From Myxocyprinus asiaticus (Eukaryota > Chordata > Actinopteri > Cypriniformes > Catostomidae): a stretch of 64,000 nucleotides of DNA. Location: NCBI RefSeq assembly GCF_019703515.2, contig NC_059373.1, positions 19,864,281 to 19,928,280 on the forward strand, written 5' to 3'. The notes under the pieces were generated by a model. The model made no database searches, had not been told where the DNA came from, and was given only the letters and a program-made list of their open reading frames with translations. How positions within the stretch are numbered: position 1 is the first letter of the stretch; every line of letters begins with the position of its first letter. Of this stretch, positions 23,301-53,766 are shown piece by piece. The position numbers and the translations under genes were made by a program.

Positions 23301-24099
23301 AACAGACCTGTGACCCCTTTTTGGATCGCCACCACTGAGCTAAGCCAATAAAAGATCCCTTAATAGCTCAAATTCATGAAAGGAAAAAAGAAATAAGCTA
23401 AGCATGGTTTATTGCATGAAATTACGAGATGAATTTTGAGAGTACTGTTGTAATCTTTTTGGAATGAATTGATAAACCTGAAAGCTGTGTTGTAGAATGC
23501 TGTTATCCCATACAGCCACTAGAGCTGCCTCCACAAGTACTGCAGCTCTAGATTAATCAAACTTTAAAAAGCTTTAATATGGAATTGATTTATACACTTT
23601 ATGAGAAGCTAAGAAATATTATGCATAGGGTAAAAAAGGTCCAGAGTGATTAATCACTGACATTTCTTTTCAATGTCCTCCATGTTCCTCCTCACTCTCA
23701 TGCTAGGTTAGTTTACCACAAATCTGTGTCTTTTCTCTCAAGTCTGAAAACAAACCACAGATTGTTTCCTCTGTGTCAGCAGAAAAGCATGTGCCCTGGG
23801 TTCAAAATTCCCTGACTCATGAAAAAGGGCTGAGTCTTTCTTTGTCAGACTGACGATCAGGATAGTTCAGCCGAGCTGACATTACTGTAGCCTACCCCAG
23901 TTGGCGCAATGCCCGCTCACAACAGGCTGGCATTTTTTAGTTGCTCCACCTGTTAGGGTACAACTGCATTCTCGGTAATCTCTAGGGGATGAATATTTAG
24001 GAAAGCACAGCATTAAAGGAAATATCTGGAATATCTGTTTATGTAAGTAGCTGTTTCTCTAGAGCCCTGAAGGCCTGTCTTGTATCTAAATATCTGACA

Positions 24100-24290
24100 C
24101 TGACAAAATGTTAACCCAAAAAGTCTGTTTCATCTAAATTATCTTTTTTGATTCAAGTCAAAACTATTATTTAACATCACTAAATCAACTTGAATACAAT
24201 AGGTTACACCAACAAATTTAATTTTAAGGATAAGATCAGGTAGAAATGGCTCTTAAGGTAACACCTGCAGGTTACCACATTTTAAACTGT
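24100..24290. repeat. Repeat copy, unnamed family
   Basis: Shares 'gattcaagtcaaaa', 'ttatttaacat', 'actaaatcaac', 'gttacaccaacaaa' and 'gcaggttaccac' in order with 25600-25928. The limits are approximate. Confidence 0.55.
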
Positions 24291-25429
24291 GTAATATGCA
24301 TAATTTGGCAGCCGCAAAGACCTATATTTCACGTTTATATTTAGCTGTCTGATCCAAGAATTCAAAGTGAGAGTAGCATTGGGATATGATCGAATTACGG
24401 GACTCTTAAAAATACAATATACTTCAAGAGCACAAAGGTGCACAAACCTGGCGTAACAGACCTTTTAATTCAGTTAATACTGGCACACGAATGCACATTG
24501 AAAATTCAGCTTGTGTGAGGGAGATTAATGTGCAAACATCACGTTTACCCAATGAGAGAGGCAGGGGAACGGGTCCAGCACTGCTTAAGGGCATTAATGG
24601 GACTGATCCAGACCAGGGGAACATTTGTTTTCAAGTATTTTCCACATCTCCGTCCAACATCTGATTAGAGATAATAGCTGGAGTTGTAAACACATATCTA
24701 GCAACTGGTAATTTTCATGATATCACAGCTAATCAATGACAACAAACCAAACAGACTCAGTCCACAGCAGTGCCATTACATAGGCAAATCAAAGTTAATT
24801 GATTTAAATGGTAGCCTAAGTGAATTTAGTTTATTTCTAATCCACTGTACAATGCATTTCAGAGAAGTAAACATCGAGTGTATTGTATTCAAATCTATTA
24901 AAAACAATGTGACTCTGTAAGCTCCTGTTGAACACGAGAGATGGATAGACAGACTGTAATTACCACCTTCATGCTTCACCTTGGAATAAGTTGCAAACAT
25001 AACAGTTATTCATGTTTTCATGGGAGCGTGACTTGATTGTGTACAGAGAGGGGATTGACAAGCATAGGAAAAAGCATCAGTGGTGTGAAAGTGTCAGAAA
25101 TGAGAGCCAAAAAGGCTTGCGAGGACAGCAGCTATATGTGTCATATCTCCCTGCAGGCATGAGTGGGCCTCTGGATGTCCCTTTATGGGTCTGTCTGCTC
25201 GTTATCTAAAAAAGCACTGACATAGGCAAGCAAAAGAGAATTGCTTCCACTCTACTATGAGAGAATCAATAAAAGGACATTAAAGGCCTCTATGGTTCAG
25301 TTATGTATGTATGGCTATGCTTTTAAAAGTGATAAACAACAGGAACTTGAGCAAACTCAACATAATGGCACTTGAAACTCTAAGCACTTGAGTTTAGGGA
25401 AAAAAAACACACACTTGGACAAATAAGAA

Positions 25430-26072
25430 TTAAAGGGGTAGTTTAGCCAAAAATGAAAATTCTCTCATCATTTACTCACTCATATATTGTTCAAAACCTG
25501 TTTGAATTTCTTCCATGGAACCCAAATGAAATGGAAATGTTAGGCAGAATATTAGGGATTGACAGCCTCAGCCACCATTCACTTTCATTCACTGTAAAAA
25601 TTATTTGTCAGGTAACCTAAAAAATGCTTTATGTGGTAACATCTAAAATAACTTGAGTCATAAATATTATTTAACATAACTAAATCAACCTGACTACATT
25701 AAGTTACACCAACAAAGTCATTCTTAGGGTTAGAAGTAGATCCCTACAATGTAACAACTGCAAGTTACCACTTTTTACATTATTCACTAAAAGTGATGTT
25801 AACCAAAAACTGTACTTCAAATGGTAGCATCTAAATAAACTGGTTTGATTCAAGTCAAAAATAAAATGTAATATCCGTTATTTAGCTCCTTCAGGTAACA
25901 ATTGCAGGTTACCACTTTTTACAGTGTTGTATGGAAAAATGTATTTTTTTAAAAGTTAACGGGATTGGTGACTAACATTCTACCAAACATCCCTTTTTGC
26001 GTTTGGAACAACATGATGAACGATGAGTAAATAATGAAATAATTTTAAGTTTTGGTTGAACTATCCCTTTAA
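25430..26072. repeat. Palindromic MITE next to a splice donor
   Basis: Begins TTAAAGGGGTAG and ends CTATCCCTTTAA, so TTAA stands at both outer ends. It is interrupted in the middle by the 25600-25928 repeat. Its right end lies 27 bases from the ppp1r9a donor GT (26099-26098). Confidence 0.7.
25600..25928. repeat. Nested repeat with internal duplication
   Basis: Inserted in the loop of the surrounding MITE, between 'attcactgta' and 'cagtgttgtatgg'. The phrase 'gttaccactttttaca' occurs twice (about 25764 and 25909), so this copy is a partial tandem duplication of the unit at 24100-24290. Confidence 0.6.
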
Positions 26073-26099
26073 CATGGTAAAGACCAGCAATAAACTTAC

Positions 26100-27455
26100 T
26101 TTTATGGGCGCAGAGCTAAATCGAATTTTTCGTTTTTGTGGAATTTCCTCCTTGTCCTCCTCTGGAAGACCGGGAATCTCTATGATCTCTGATCCAGGGT
26201 CGTAAGAAATGTCATCATCATACAGGTCATCCTCTGGCTCTGTACAGCTCTCCCCCCAACCCTGGTAGCACGCATCTCCATCCGCATTGAAAATAACTCT
26301 TTCATTGCTACAGTATTCCTCACTGGGTTCTTCTATTTGATCCTTTGTAATCCTTCTAGGCTCCTCTTTCACATGGCCATCTGTGTCCTCATGAACCTTG
26401 GTGGCTGTATAAGTTTTTTCACAAAATGTAGCATCACTGACTTGAACTGTGGTTAAGAAACAATCCACAGCCTCAGTAGAGTTCAGTTCTGTTTTAAGAG
26501 AGGATTGTTTTGGATCACTGGATCCATCAAGCACCTCAGTAGTACTTGCATCCACTCGTTCACTTTCTGTCTCCGTTGGTTCTTCCGATCTCTCCTGAGG
26601 CTTCTTCTCACTTGCTTTCAGCTGATCCATGGCCTCTGACAGAGGACTAGGACTGAGAAGATCTTCTGAGGATGAAGAAACCGGCAGATTGTGCTTGCTA
26701 CCCACTCGTGTCCTGTAAAATCCACGTGATGGAGACTGTCGAGCACTGGTGTCATCCTCACTGGCCTCCCCCTGTCTGTGTAAGCCATCTGGGGAGTACA
26801 GCCCTCTTCCCCCTCCATAGCCTCTTCTGAAAGTAGCACCGGAGCCCTGCTGGTCTATATTTTCGAACACAGCACTGAGCTGACTCACAGTAGGTGATGA
26901 GGCCTCTGTCCTGGAGCAAAGACTATCCAACGAGTCTGTACTGCCTCTGTTTGAACGCGCCCCCCGCCAGTCATCCAAATGTTCATGAGAACCCCTCTTG
27001 TCTTTGCCATAAGAATACACAGGTGACTGTGAAGCATCTCTGGAGCTCTGCTCAAAGAGTTTCCTTGTTTCTGAGAACTTTGAGTTAAGGTGGCCACCAC
27101 CTGTCTGCTCCCCAGTGCCATGCTGGAACTTGATCACCGACCCATCCGCCCTGTTGACGAAGTTTGATGGTTTGGTGAGTTTCTGTGGGGAGGTCTCATC
27201 CACTGATTGCTTGTTGGATCCAGCATTCTCAGTCCCCATCTGCATGAACATGTTTTTGATTCGACTGACATGGGCCCCATATTGCCGCCCTCGAGGCTGC
27301 CTGACCGCCTCGGGGTCTTTGAGCTTGGGGCCTCCATCCTGTCTAGGTTGGTCAAAGGCCTTCTTTAGAGCCTGGAACTCAGACCTGTAGGCATTCCGGT
27401 GCGGCGAAGCACTCCTCAGGTTATTCCTCTCTGCCGAGGCCTCCGTCTTCAACAT
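26100..27455 (-). CDS. ppp1r9a: Neurabin-1, first coding exon
   Basis: Neurabin-1 is a neuronal scaffold that binds actin filaments and brings protein phosphatase 1 to dendritic spines. The exon encodes 452 residues from the ATG at 27455. MLKTEASAERNNLRSASPHR, YRSEFQALKKAF and RIKNMFMQMG form the N-terminal actin-binding region; SNRGSTDSLDSL and SPTVSQLSAVFEN follow; and the PP1-docking motif KIRF (residues 443-446) lies in RKIRFSSAPIK. The open frame extends 40 codons upstream, but the MLKTE start matches the mammalian protein, and an acceptor lies at 27558-27557. The exon ends in phase 0 with donor GTAAGT at 26099. The PDZ, coiled-coil and SAM exons are not seen in the window and must lie beyond the left edge. 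The coding middle (residues about 215-400) differs most from mammals. Confidence 0.95.
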
Positions 27456-27556
27456 TTTAGCCTCGACAATGGAGGTATACTCAGATATGCAGAAACATTC
27501 CTTCTGTTTGTGTTGGTTTGGTGCAATATCACATTTTGTTGGGGACTGAATGAATC
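27456..27556 (-). other. ppp1r9a: ppp1r9a 5' untranslated part of exon
   Basis: A pyrimidine-rich acceptor 'caatcttttcag' (AG at 27558-27557) precedes this 101-base stretch. The gene therefore has at least one further, untranslated exon upstream, towards higher coordinates, which I could not locate. Confidence 0.6.
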
Positions 27557-28141
27557 CTGAAAAGATTGAACACATGAAAATGCAAAGGGCTTGTTTATTT
27601 ACAAATGATACATTTGTAAATGCAATATTTGTGCAAGACAGTCAGTTCTAGGGAACATTTTCATTAATTTCTCCAATTCTACATAGCAGCAGAGCAGATA
27701 CATTTAAAACAACACCTCTAAAGGAACTCTAAACATTAGTTTGTAAACACAGCATATCACAAAAGGCTCGAATGCTTGGAGATGCTTTTGCACTGGCTCT
27801 AACAGTCCACGGCCCTGGCCACGACCATTATGCGTGAACATTACTTTGCCGTAAGGATGGAAGACACTTTTAGCACGATGTTGTTGATGCACCGATGTGT
27901 TCTCGACTAGATTAGATTCGCCTCCCATCAACACACATCGTTTGCACTGCAGACATTCGCAGCACATCGCCTCATTACGTGGCCAGAAACTGTTTAAAAC
28001 CAATTTCATATCTTCCAAATGAATATTTCACATCAATAATATGAGTAGACACAGGCTGAGTGCGATTTCAACTCACACATGAACAACACAAGGACAAAAT
28101 ATGAATGTGTGCGCGCGACCTGCACGATGTAAAGACAGACT

Positions 28142-28366
28142 AGGGGCCGTTCACACCGAACACATTTGACGTCGGTCCGCGATGCTTTTCAGTTGTTTTT
28201 CTACGTAAACATGGTCTTCAACCGTTGCGCGCGTCTTGCGTTTTTTAGACGTCGTGTCAATGTTAATATAACTTCAACTGTTAAAAACGCGCCTCGAGAC
28301 GTTCATTGCGCTATGCCTAGCTTTTATCTTTGCGCATGAACGCGTTTGGTCTGAATGGACCCTGTT
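28142..28366. repeat. MITE with GC-rich ends
   Basis: Left end 'ggggccgttcacaccgaac', right end 'gtttggtctgaatggaccc', imperfect inverted repeats about 220 bp apart with CG-rich arms. Confidence 0.6.
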
Positions 28367-29944
28367 CCAGTTGCGCTGTTCGTTAGATAAGATGCCCAAA
28401 TTTAACTCTCCCAACACGCATAATAACAGTGACTGTGCAGCATTGACCAGTGGAGTCAATACAGTGATCTTTTTTCGCAAATCCAATAAAATGCGTTCCT
28501 CTAAACAGAAACATTTACGCAAGAAAACAGCAAAAGTGCGACACGTTGCGTTTTCGCTAGCGGTAATAATGATGAACAAGTCTTTATGCACATCACATCG
28601 CCTGCATCACTGACAGCTCCATCTAAACCCGTTATAAATCAACACACAATATACGAACCTGTTCATTCTAGCGCGTGTATTACAAACAACTAGCGATTCA
28701 ACGTTGTGCAGAAACACAAACAGGGTCACAAAAAGCAGAAGTGACAGAAGTATTGCTTAACTCCCTGGTTGCTCAAATGTTCAAAACAAGAGTCACTAAC
28801 CTTCGCTTTCAAATTTGATGTAATGCCAGTTATCTCAGGAATAAATATGTCCTCGCTTTAAATAATTAATCAAACAGAAATGGCTGCATCGCTAGGTCTC
28901 CATGTAAACAACATTTTCATTCAGCTGCGCTATGACCATCAACCCGCCAAACCTTTACCAGACAACTGACACACAAACCGGGTTTACCCACAGCAAGCAG
29001 GCAGATAGGCAACACCATTGCAGGCGAGGGGTGACATCGCCATTCCCTTAGAATGGGGTGTTAGTATGCAACACCATTGAGTGCCACTCTGTCACGATAG
29101 ACGAAGCACGTTTAGTGTTTGCAGACCTATTTCGTGCAACTAATGCACAACCACAATAGTATGACTCGCCAACTACACGTTATTTTTATGAGAGCGTTGC
29201 CCATGTGACAGGTGTGTAACCTTATTTTCACGAATGGTTCGGTCCAGTAATATGTGTAGTGGCACTAACAAACTGCAGTCTGGCATAGGGAAAACGGAAT
29301 TAAAATAGCAGCATCTTATATCTACAGTGGTTTTGCGCAAGTGATGCAAGGTCACGTGAAGACAATTAATGGATTATTCAATACAGTCAATAACGTGATC
29401 AGCTGAGTTAGTGTGTTAACTAAAATGAGTGAAGTATTGCTGGCTCTGAGAGTGCTATATGGACTGTTTAAGCTATGAAAACTTTATGATGTCTTTTTTG
29501 ATCAAGCTGAAAGTGACAGTGGCACAAAATCGGTTATTGTGGTTTTGTGGGGAAATAAAATAAAAAAATATTAAATTGTTTGAGGAATGAGAACAGCAAG
29601 ATGCTGTTGTAAAATGTATATTTAGGGTTGAGGATAGTGATGTGTACTGCATTCATTCAAGACCCGTATTTAATTTGTCAAAACTGTTTTTTGATTCGTT
29701 AAGCCAATTTAGCCTAAGTCCCAGTGCTGTTTGTTTGGTTTTGTACTATTAGGCCAAAAAGTGCCAAGGGAATTTAACAAAACCACTTAATTGTGATAGG
29801 GATAGTACAATAAACAAGGGACATATTGTATTACATATTTATTGCATAATATGTAACCGTTTATATTCCTATCACCAGCTATCTGGGTATGTTGCTTAGC
29901 AACCTAAAATCTTAATGGCACAAGATGCAGCTTGGTAGCACTTT

Positions 29945-30524
29945 TGTTTATGAGGTGCAAGAAAAAAAAAAAAGAAAAAAGATTTAGATTTAAGATTTTG
30001 TCATTTAGAGGATTTATTTGCAGAAAATGACAACTGGTCAAAATAACAAAAAAGCTGCAAAACAAGTTTATATTCATTGTTCAACAACATAATACTAATA
30101 TTTTAACTTAGGAAGAGTTCAGAAATCAATACTTGGTGGAATAACCTTGATTTTCATGCATCTTGGCATGCTCTCTACCACTCTTTCACATTGCTGTTGG
30201 GTGACTTTATGCCACTCCTAGTGCAAAAATTCAAGCAGCTCGGCTTTGTTTGATGCTTGTAGACATCCATCTTCCTCTTGATCACATTCCAGAGGTTTTC
30301 AGTGGGGTTCAGATCTGGAGATTGGGCTGGCCATGACAGGGTCTTGATCAGGTGCTCCTCCATCCACACCTTGATTGATCTGGCTGTGTGGCATGGAGCA
30401 TTGTCCTGCTGGAAAAGCCAATCCTCAGAGTTGGGTTTGTCAGAGCAGAAGGAAGCAAGTTTTCTTCCAGGATAACCTTGTACGTGGTTTGATTCCTTTT
30501 TTTTTTTTTTTTTTTTTTTTTTTT
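29945..30524 (-). mobile_element. Truncated Tc1 element, fourth family
   Basis: A terminal part at 29945-30120 ('gaaaatgacaactggtcaaa', 'gaagagttcagaaatcaata') is followed by the C-terminal part of a transposase on the minus strand. The element stops in a run of 28 T (30497-30524), beyond which no transposase is seen. Confidence 0.7.
30125..30470 (-). pseudogene. Tc1 transposase C-terminal remnant
   Basis: Reads DWLFQQDNAPCHTARSIKVW, then WPAQSPDLNPTENLWNVIKR, giving the second Asp and the Glu of DD34E. The DNA-binding half and first catalytic Asp are absent, and the frame is disrupted after KRKMDVYKH. Confidence 0.82.
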
Positions 30525-30707
30525 GCCTATTTTTAAGATCTACACATTTCAATTTCAAAACAAAATTCCATCAAATTGAATTATGTAATTTTGAACAAAA
30601 TTAATAATTAAAATTAATAAATAAAACTTAAAATATTGAGTTTTTATTTTGTAAAAGATTACTCAGTTCAGTTTGATGGAATTTTATGAAATTTAAATGC
30701 CTCAATC

Positions 30708-30709
<2 letters not shown>

Positions 30710-30745
<36 letters not shown>
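30710..30745. repeat. TA microsatellite
   Basis: About 18 TA units between the Tc1 remnant and the sgce upstream region. Confidence 0.95.
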
Positions 30746-30749
<4 letters not shown>

Positions 30750-31689
30750 TGTAATAAAGGGTTTGTATCACCCTTGGCTCGCCCTAGACTGTCCAGTTGT
30801 GCAGCATTGTGCAGTGCAAATGGCCAAGGCCATCTGTCTGCTCAGTCTCTCCACAGGGGGCTGAATGCATTTTAATAGACCTCATCTCATTGTCATCTTT
30901 AGAGCTTAATGCCATGATGGATGGGGGAGGGGGAGCCTCATGTGCATTCTCCATAACCATTAGACAGGTTTTGCATTTGTATCTTACACAACCAGGGCCA
31001 GCTAGTCATTATAGGTTAGGGCCTGATATGCTGGAGGGACTCTATGAGATGATCTCTAAGTTAACAAATGAGCAGATCAACACAATGATGCCTAGAAGCA
31101 CCCAATCAACACTAAAAGCAGGCAGTGTGTCTTGACTAAACTAGAATTGTCCAACTAATTAACAAATGCCACTGATCTGGACATATCCACACTAAAATGC
31201 TTTAGTTTGAAAACGCCTGATTTTGCTACATTTACGCCTCATCTACTGGAACTGCATTTTCCTCTTCTGAAAATAGACTTTTGAAAACGTTCTCTATCAT
31301 TGCATACTTTGGAAAATGATGATGTTAGGAAACTGAAAACTGTGTTTTCAAATAAAAATGAATAAGTGCGGACATGGCCTAAATCTAAATATTTTTATTT
31401 CGATTATTATTACAATTCTTTACCAGTGAGGCTAATTTTCATCTTGAAATCAAATACATAAATGACTCACACTTTACATTTACAATGTATTATCGATGCT
31501 ATTGTAATTACTTATATATAACATGTATGTTGTTAGCTAAATTTACTGCTAAATTAAACCAATAAACCAAACCAATTGGCAACACTATGCATACAGCTAT
31601 GCATTACATGATTTCCAATTCGTCCTTACAGGGCTCCCCCTGTAAATAAAGCTTGAGATTTCTTCCAGCATCTGCGCCAGATGTTCCAG

Positions 31690-31859
31690 CCAACCAGCGC
31701 CCATCATCATCATCAGCTGCCACCATAACGCGCTCGCGCTGAGTGAGTGAGTGGGAGGAATCCGAGCAGTGGATGATGATACTTACGGATGTTACATCCC
31801 GAGGACCACCAGCGACACCTCAAACGTGTGATGTTAATTGTCACTGCGGCAAGTGAAAC
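31690..31859 (+). promoter_or_regulatory. sgce: Likely sgce promoter and 5' untranslated region
   Basis: A local rise in G+C and CpG directly before the start codon ('aacgcgctcgcgctgagtga' near 31728), in otherwise AT-rich DNA. No TATA box is evident. The transcription start is not determined. Confidence 0.45.
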
Positions 31860-50154
<18,295 letters not shown>

Positions 50155-50571
50155 GGAGAGGAAGGTGGCAGAAGCTCTAAACCTGTGATGAGGTCCTATA
50201 TGGCTTCACTTTTGTACCTGTTTATTTTGTGCCAAATGTGCATGTGTAGCTAAAGCTTTAAACTCAACGCCTTTTTGTTCTAAAGCACATGTCTGAAAGT
50301 GCAATTCACAAAACATTTCTGTAGTGTGGACATTTTTTTTAACAGTGCACTCAGCAACTTGGACTTACACTGACACCTAGGGGCATGGATGCAGCATCAT
50401 TCAAATGCAGTTTTTTTCAGTTAAGGATGCCATTGTCAAAATTCACTGTTCCAGTCAGCCATGATTAATTTAACCCATGAGTGAAAGTGTCCAATAACAG
50501 GACAGTTACTAAGATTATGTGTCATGTGATTCTAACATGGCCACCCCCATGAGGGGACCCTCTCCATGAAG

Positions 50572-50577
50572 AATAAA
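50572..50577 (+). terminator. sgce: Possible sgce polyadenylation signal
   Basis: AATAAA about 420 bases after the stop codon, in the 3' untranslated region. Confidence 0.4.
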
Positions 50578-50945
50578 ACAGTTTTTAGAGGTTACTGAGG
50601 TGACTGGAGTCTTCATCTCACGAGTGTTAATGACTTCATACATACTTTTTAAAATTACAATCCATTTCTAACTTTTTTAATGAGGAAAAAATACTGAGTG
50701 CACCATTAAGATGGGCATGCTGAAGGAATACTTAAATTTAGATCAAAATTAAACACGTCAAAAGTTTTCTAATTTGAAATAAGAGTAAAGAAAGGAAATG
50801 TTTTTTCCCCTCAAATATAGACACTAGATTTCCTTTGGTCTACAAGTAATGGGGGCACATTGAAGGGATACGCGGATGCTTAAATATGTTGATATTGCTC
50901 TTTTTGGTAATTTTGTTCTCTTTTATGTGTAAATCTGTTTTGATA

Positions 50946-50951
50946 AATAAA
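50946..50951 (+). terminator. sgce: Possible distal sgce polyadenylation signal
   Basis: AATAAA about 790 bases after the stop codon, followed by 'ctctttgttctgggg', a T/G-rich stretch as expected downstream of a cleavage site. Confidence 0.5.
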
Positions 50952-51087
50952 TACATTTGTCACTAGAAAACACTCTTTGTTCTGGGGTATGAGTGTTCCA
51001 GGTTCAATACAAGTGAAGCTCTAACAGCAATTGTGGCATAATGTTGATTTCCATAAAGAAATCATTTTAATTGTGGTCGCAGTAAGG

Positions 51088-51471
51088 CACTTACAATAGA
51101 AGTGAATGGGGTCAGTCCATAAACATGGAAATACACAGTTGTTTCTAATATTTCACCTTTCTCCATTTAATCATTAACTACAGCACCCTCAGTCCAAAGG
51201 TTCCATCTGTTATATTCAGAGCCATTCCGACAGAAGTTTCCTCTACATGATTAGCCAATCCCTGTGTGTTTCCTGATGTCACCCACCAGCCTGAGGAAGA
51301 ACCCTACAGATGACAACAAATCATGTAATCCCAGTATTTGCTATAACTACACAGACAGGTTAGTAAGACTTTTATCACGCTAATGGCATTTTAACTTGTT
51401 TACATCTTGTAGCTATATTTTTGAAGCAATGAGTACTTCAGCAGTTATGGACTGGCCCCTTCACTTCCATT
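51088..51471. repeat. MITE arms around duplicated segment
   Basis: Left arm 'agaagtgaatggggtcagtc', right arm the inverted 'ggactggccccttcacttcc'. Copy B of the 143-bp segment (51163-51305) lies between the arms. Confidence 0.5.
51163..51305 (+). repeat. 143-bp duplicated segment, copy B
   Basis: Partner of 48181-48322. Located between sgce and casd1, inside a MITE-like hairpin. Confidence 0.8.
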
Positions 51472-53514
51472 TTTTTTTTCTTTAATAAACAAGAGATGAG
51501 TCGAAATTATTTTCTGTGGTAATCAACATGCTACAAATGCTGTTGATTGAGCTTACCTTAAAACTTGAACATAAGGGAAATCTCTTACAGGTATTAAAAA
51601 AGAAATGAAGATGAAAACATTTACATTATTGCATGTTTTTAAGGAGTTTATCATTAACATGGACTGTACAATAATATGAAGGCATTTCCAAATGAACATG
51701 AATAATTTCACATTTTTGAACAAAAATGCTTACACAGACTCCTTGAGACCTTCAGGGTTTCTTTAAATAAAACCTATACCAAACTATACAAATAATTTTA
51801 ATTATGAACATAGGCAAGGTAGTCTTCAAAAAAATAAAAAAAAAACACATTTACAATTTAATGGACGTGCCAGTTGATAGCAATTGGGTTTAATCTGCAC
51901 AGATTTTGTTTTGCTTAGAAAAAAGAAATAGCATCTTAACTGATTATATAAAATGCCAATAAGGTTTATATTCAGTAGACCAAGTAAATAAGATGCCAAC
52001 ATCTTAATATGCCTCATAATTGCTTTTCAATTCACAGACATTAAACTGCTATGAAAATTGTAAATTACACATGTGATTGCTTCTATAGTGATGTGGCTTT
52101 TCAGCCTAAATGTCAGTATTTTTAACTATAACTAAAAGTTTTAAGTACCCCTATTAAAATCAGATTGAATACAGCCTCTAACAATACATTTGTCTTTTGT
52201 CTCTCAATGGCACATAATGTAGGATCTATTTACAGAAGAGTATTACCAGTAAACTGATAATTAAATTCAACTTTTTTTATAAATGTAATATATTTTAAAA
52301 ATGACATCAAGTTGAACATGAACACCACGCTTTAGTTACCTTATTTCAAACAGTTTGAGAGGATATGAAGACGTACATTGAGCAATAAATAATGAGGTCA
52401 CTGATTGTAGACAAAGCTGGCTCTAACATTAAGCTGAATTCATATAAAGGGAGTAAACCCATGTGGTAAGGATGAGACCACAGTAACAGTACTGGCTCAA
52501 AAAAGTTTGCAGGGGAGAAACTCCATTTAGTGCAATTGAAGAAGGGTAAAGAGGGCGTTATGTTTGAAATAATGCCCTCATTATATATAATTGATAGATC
52601 AAAGCACTTTTTTTCTTGGTTATTTCAAGTTTACCTTTTAAATTAAAGGGAAATCTCACCCAATGAAAATGTAACAATTTTGACACCCTCATGTTCCAAA
52701 ACTCTATGACTTACCTTCTTCCATGGAACCCAATTCTTCTTAACTTTTCCTTTTGTGTTCCACAGAAGATAGAAAGTCATCCAGGTTTGGATGAGTAAAT
52801 AACAGAATTTTAATTTTAGGGTGAACTGTCCCTTTAATAATCCAGAGAAGAACCTGTTCAGGTTGCATCTTCCTAAAGAAGGGTAAAGCTGCTGATGTTG
52901 GTATGAACTGAAATCATTGTTTTTAAAGAAACATTTGGTGCATGAGCTGATGAAACATGGCACAGTGTCAGTTGTACGCAGTGAGAGGCAGGAATGTAGA
53001 ACTCCTTCACATTTTGCAGTCATGGGCATTGTGTACAAAATATAAAAAAAGAATGGGGGAAAACAATGAGACACAAACACACACACACCCCTGTACAAAA
53101 TAGACTTAAATTATTAAATACTGTCCATAAAACACATATTTCAGAGCTATGAGAGAAGGGTGGATGAAGCACGTTAATCTTATCTGCCCGATGAGGAAAG
53201 TACACACATAGCCTATGTGTGATGCGTCAACAGCAAACATCCTGCTTTAGAATCATTGTGTGATAGAACTGTTTGATCCGAGTTTAATCATCCATATCAG
53301 TGCTGCTCCACATACCCTGCCATCTATTCTAGTTTGAGTTTTGTATACAGACCAGTGCTTTAAGAATTTTGTTGAAAAGTGATCGATTCCTAAAAAAAGG
53401 AAAGCTCTTGGCTGGTCACGTTTCCTTCTTTTACACACACATTTTGGTGTGATCCAAATTGATCCTCACCCAGACAAGGTGTGCTAGTGTCTCTGATTGC
53501 CCTTAGTACCCCGA
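51472..53514. other. sgce-casd1 tail-to-tail interval
   Basis: Probably the casd1 3' untranslated region on the minus strand for much of its length, with one MITE (52643-52838). No gene is recognised. The 151-codon minus frame at 52643-53098 mainly translates the MITE. Confidence 0.5.
52643..52838. repeat. Short palindromic MITE
   Basis: Begins TTAAAGGGAAATCTCACCC and ends 'gggtgaactgtccctttaa'. Arms share 'cttccatggaaccc' and 'cttttgtgttccacagaag' with other copies. Confidence 0.75.
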
Positions 53515-53766
53515 TTACTCTTTCTGGGACAGTATCAGTACCAGCACTAGAAAAACTCCTGCCCCAAGCAGTCTCTTCAGTAGAGGCCCACTCTCTTTTG
53601 GAATAGCTGCCTGGGCCAAGTCATTGGTGATCTGGGAGATCTCATGAGCTACACAGACAAAGATGAATGTGCTGACAATAATGTTCAAAGTGGGGTTTCC
53701 AGGAATGAGGACCAGGATGCCCTTGGTGTCCGCTGCCAGCCAAATATGATACTGGCATATAAAGAG
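53515..53766 (-). CDS. casd1: casd1 last exon
   Basis: Acceptor 'ctcctttag'. Encodes [52 protein letters not shown] and a final hydrophobic segment ending LILSQKE, with a TAA stop. The tail is shorter than the human one (ends QDKSKH). Confidence 0.95.
   Translation of the reverse strand, partial: LFICQYHIWLAADTKGILVLIPGNPTLNIIVSTFIFVCVAHEISQITNDLAQAAIPKESGPLLKRLLGAGVFLVLVLILSQKE

Larger units (their letters stand above)
27557..31689. other. ppp1r9a-sgce head-to-head interval
   Basis: Contains a MITE (28142-28366), a Tc1 remnant (29945-30524) and a TA repeat (30710-30745). CpG-containing stretches at 28080-28360 and 28900-29100 could include the first ppp1r9a exon or promoter, but I see no decisive signal. 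No gag- or pol-like frame is present, so there is no counterpart of mammalian PEG10. Confidence 0.55.

Noticed and set aside
26618..27390. Several frames of 64-91 codons on both strands
   Set aside because: Shadows of the ppp1r9a coding exon, whose translation matches neurabin throughout.
27704..28613. Frames upstream of the ppp1r9a exon as a possible first exon
   Set aside because: No homology to neurabin and no clear donor site; part is covered by a GC-rich MITE.
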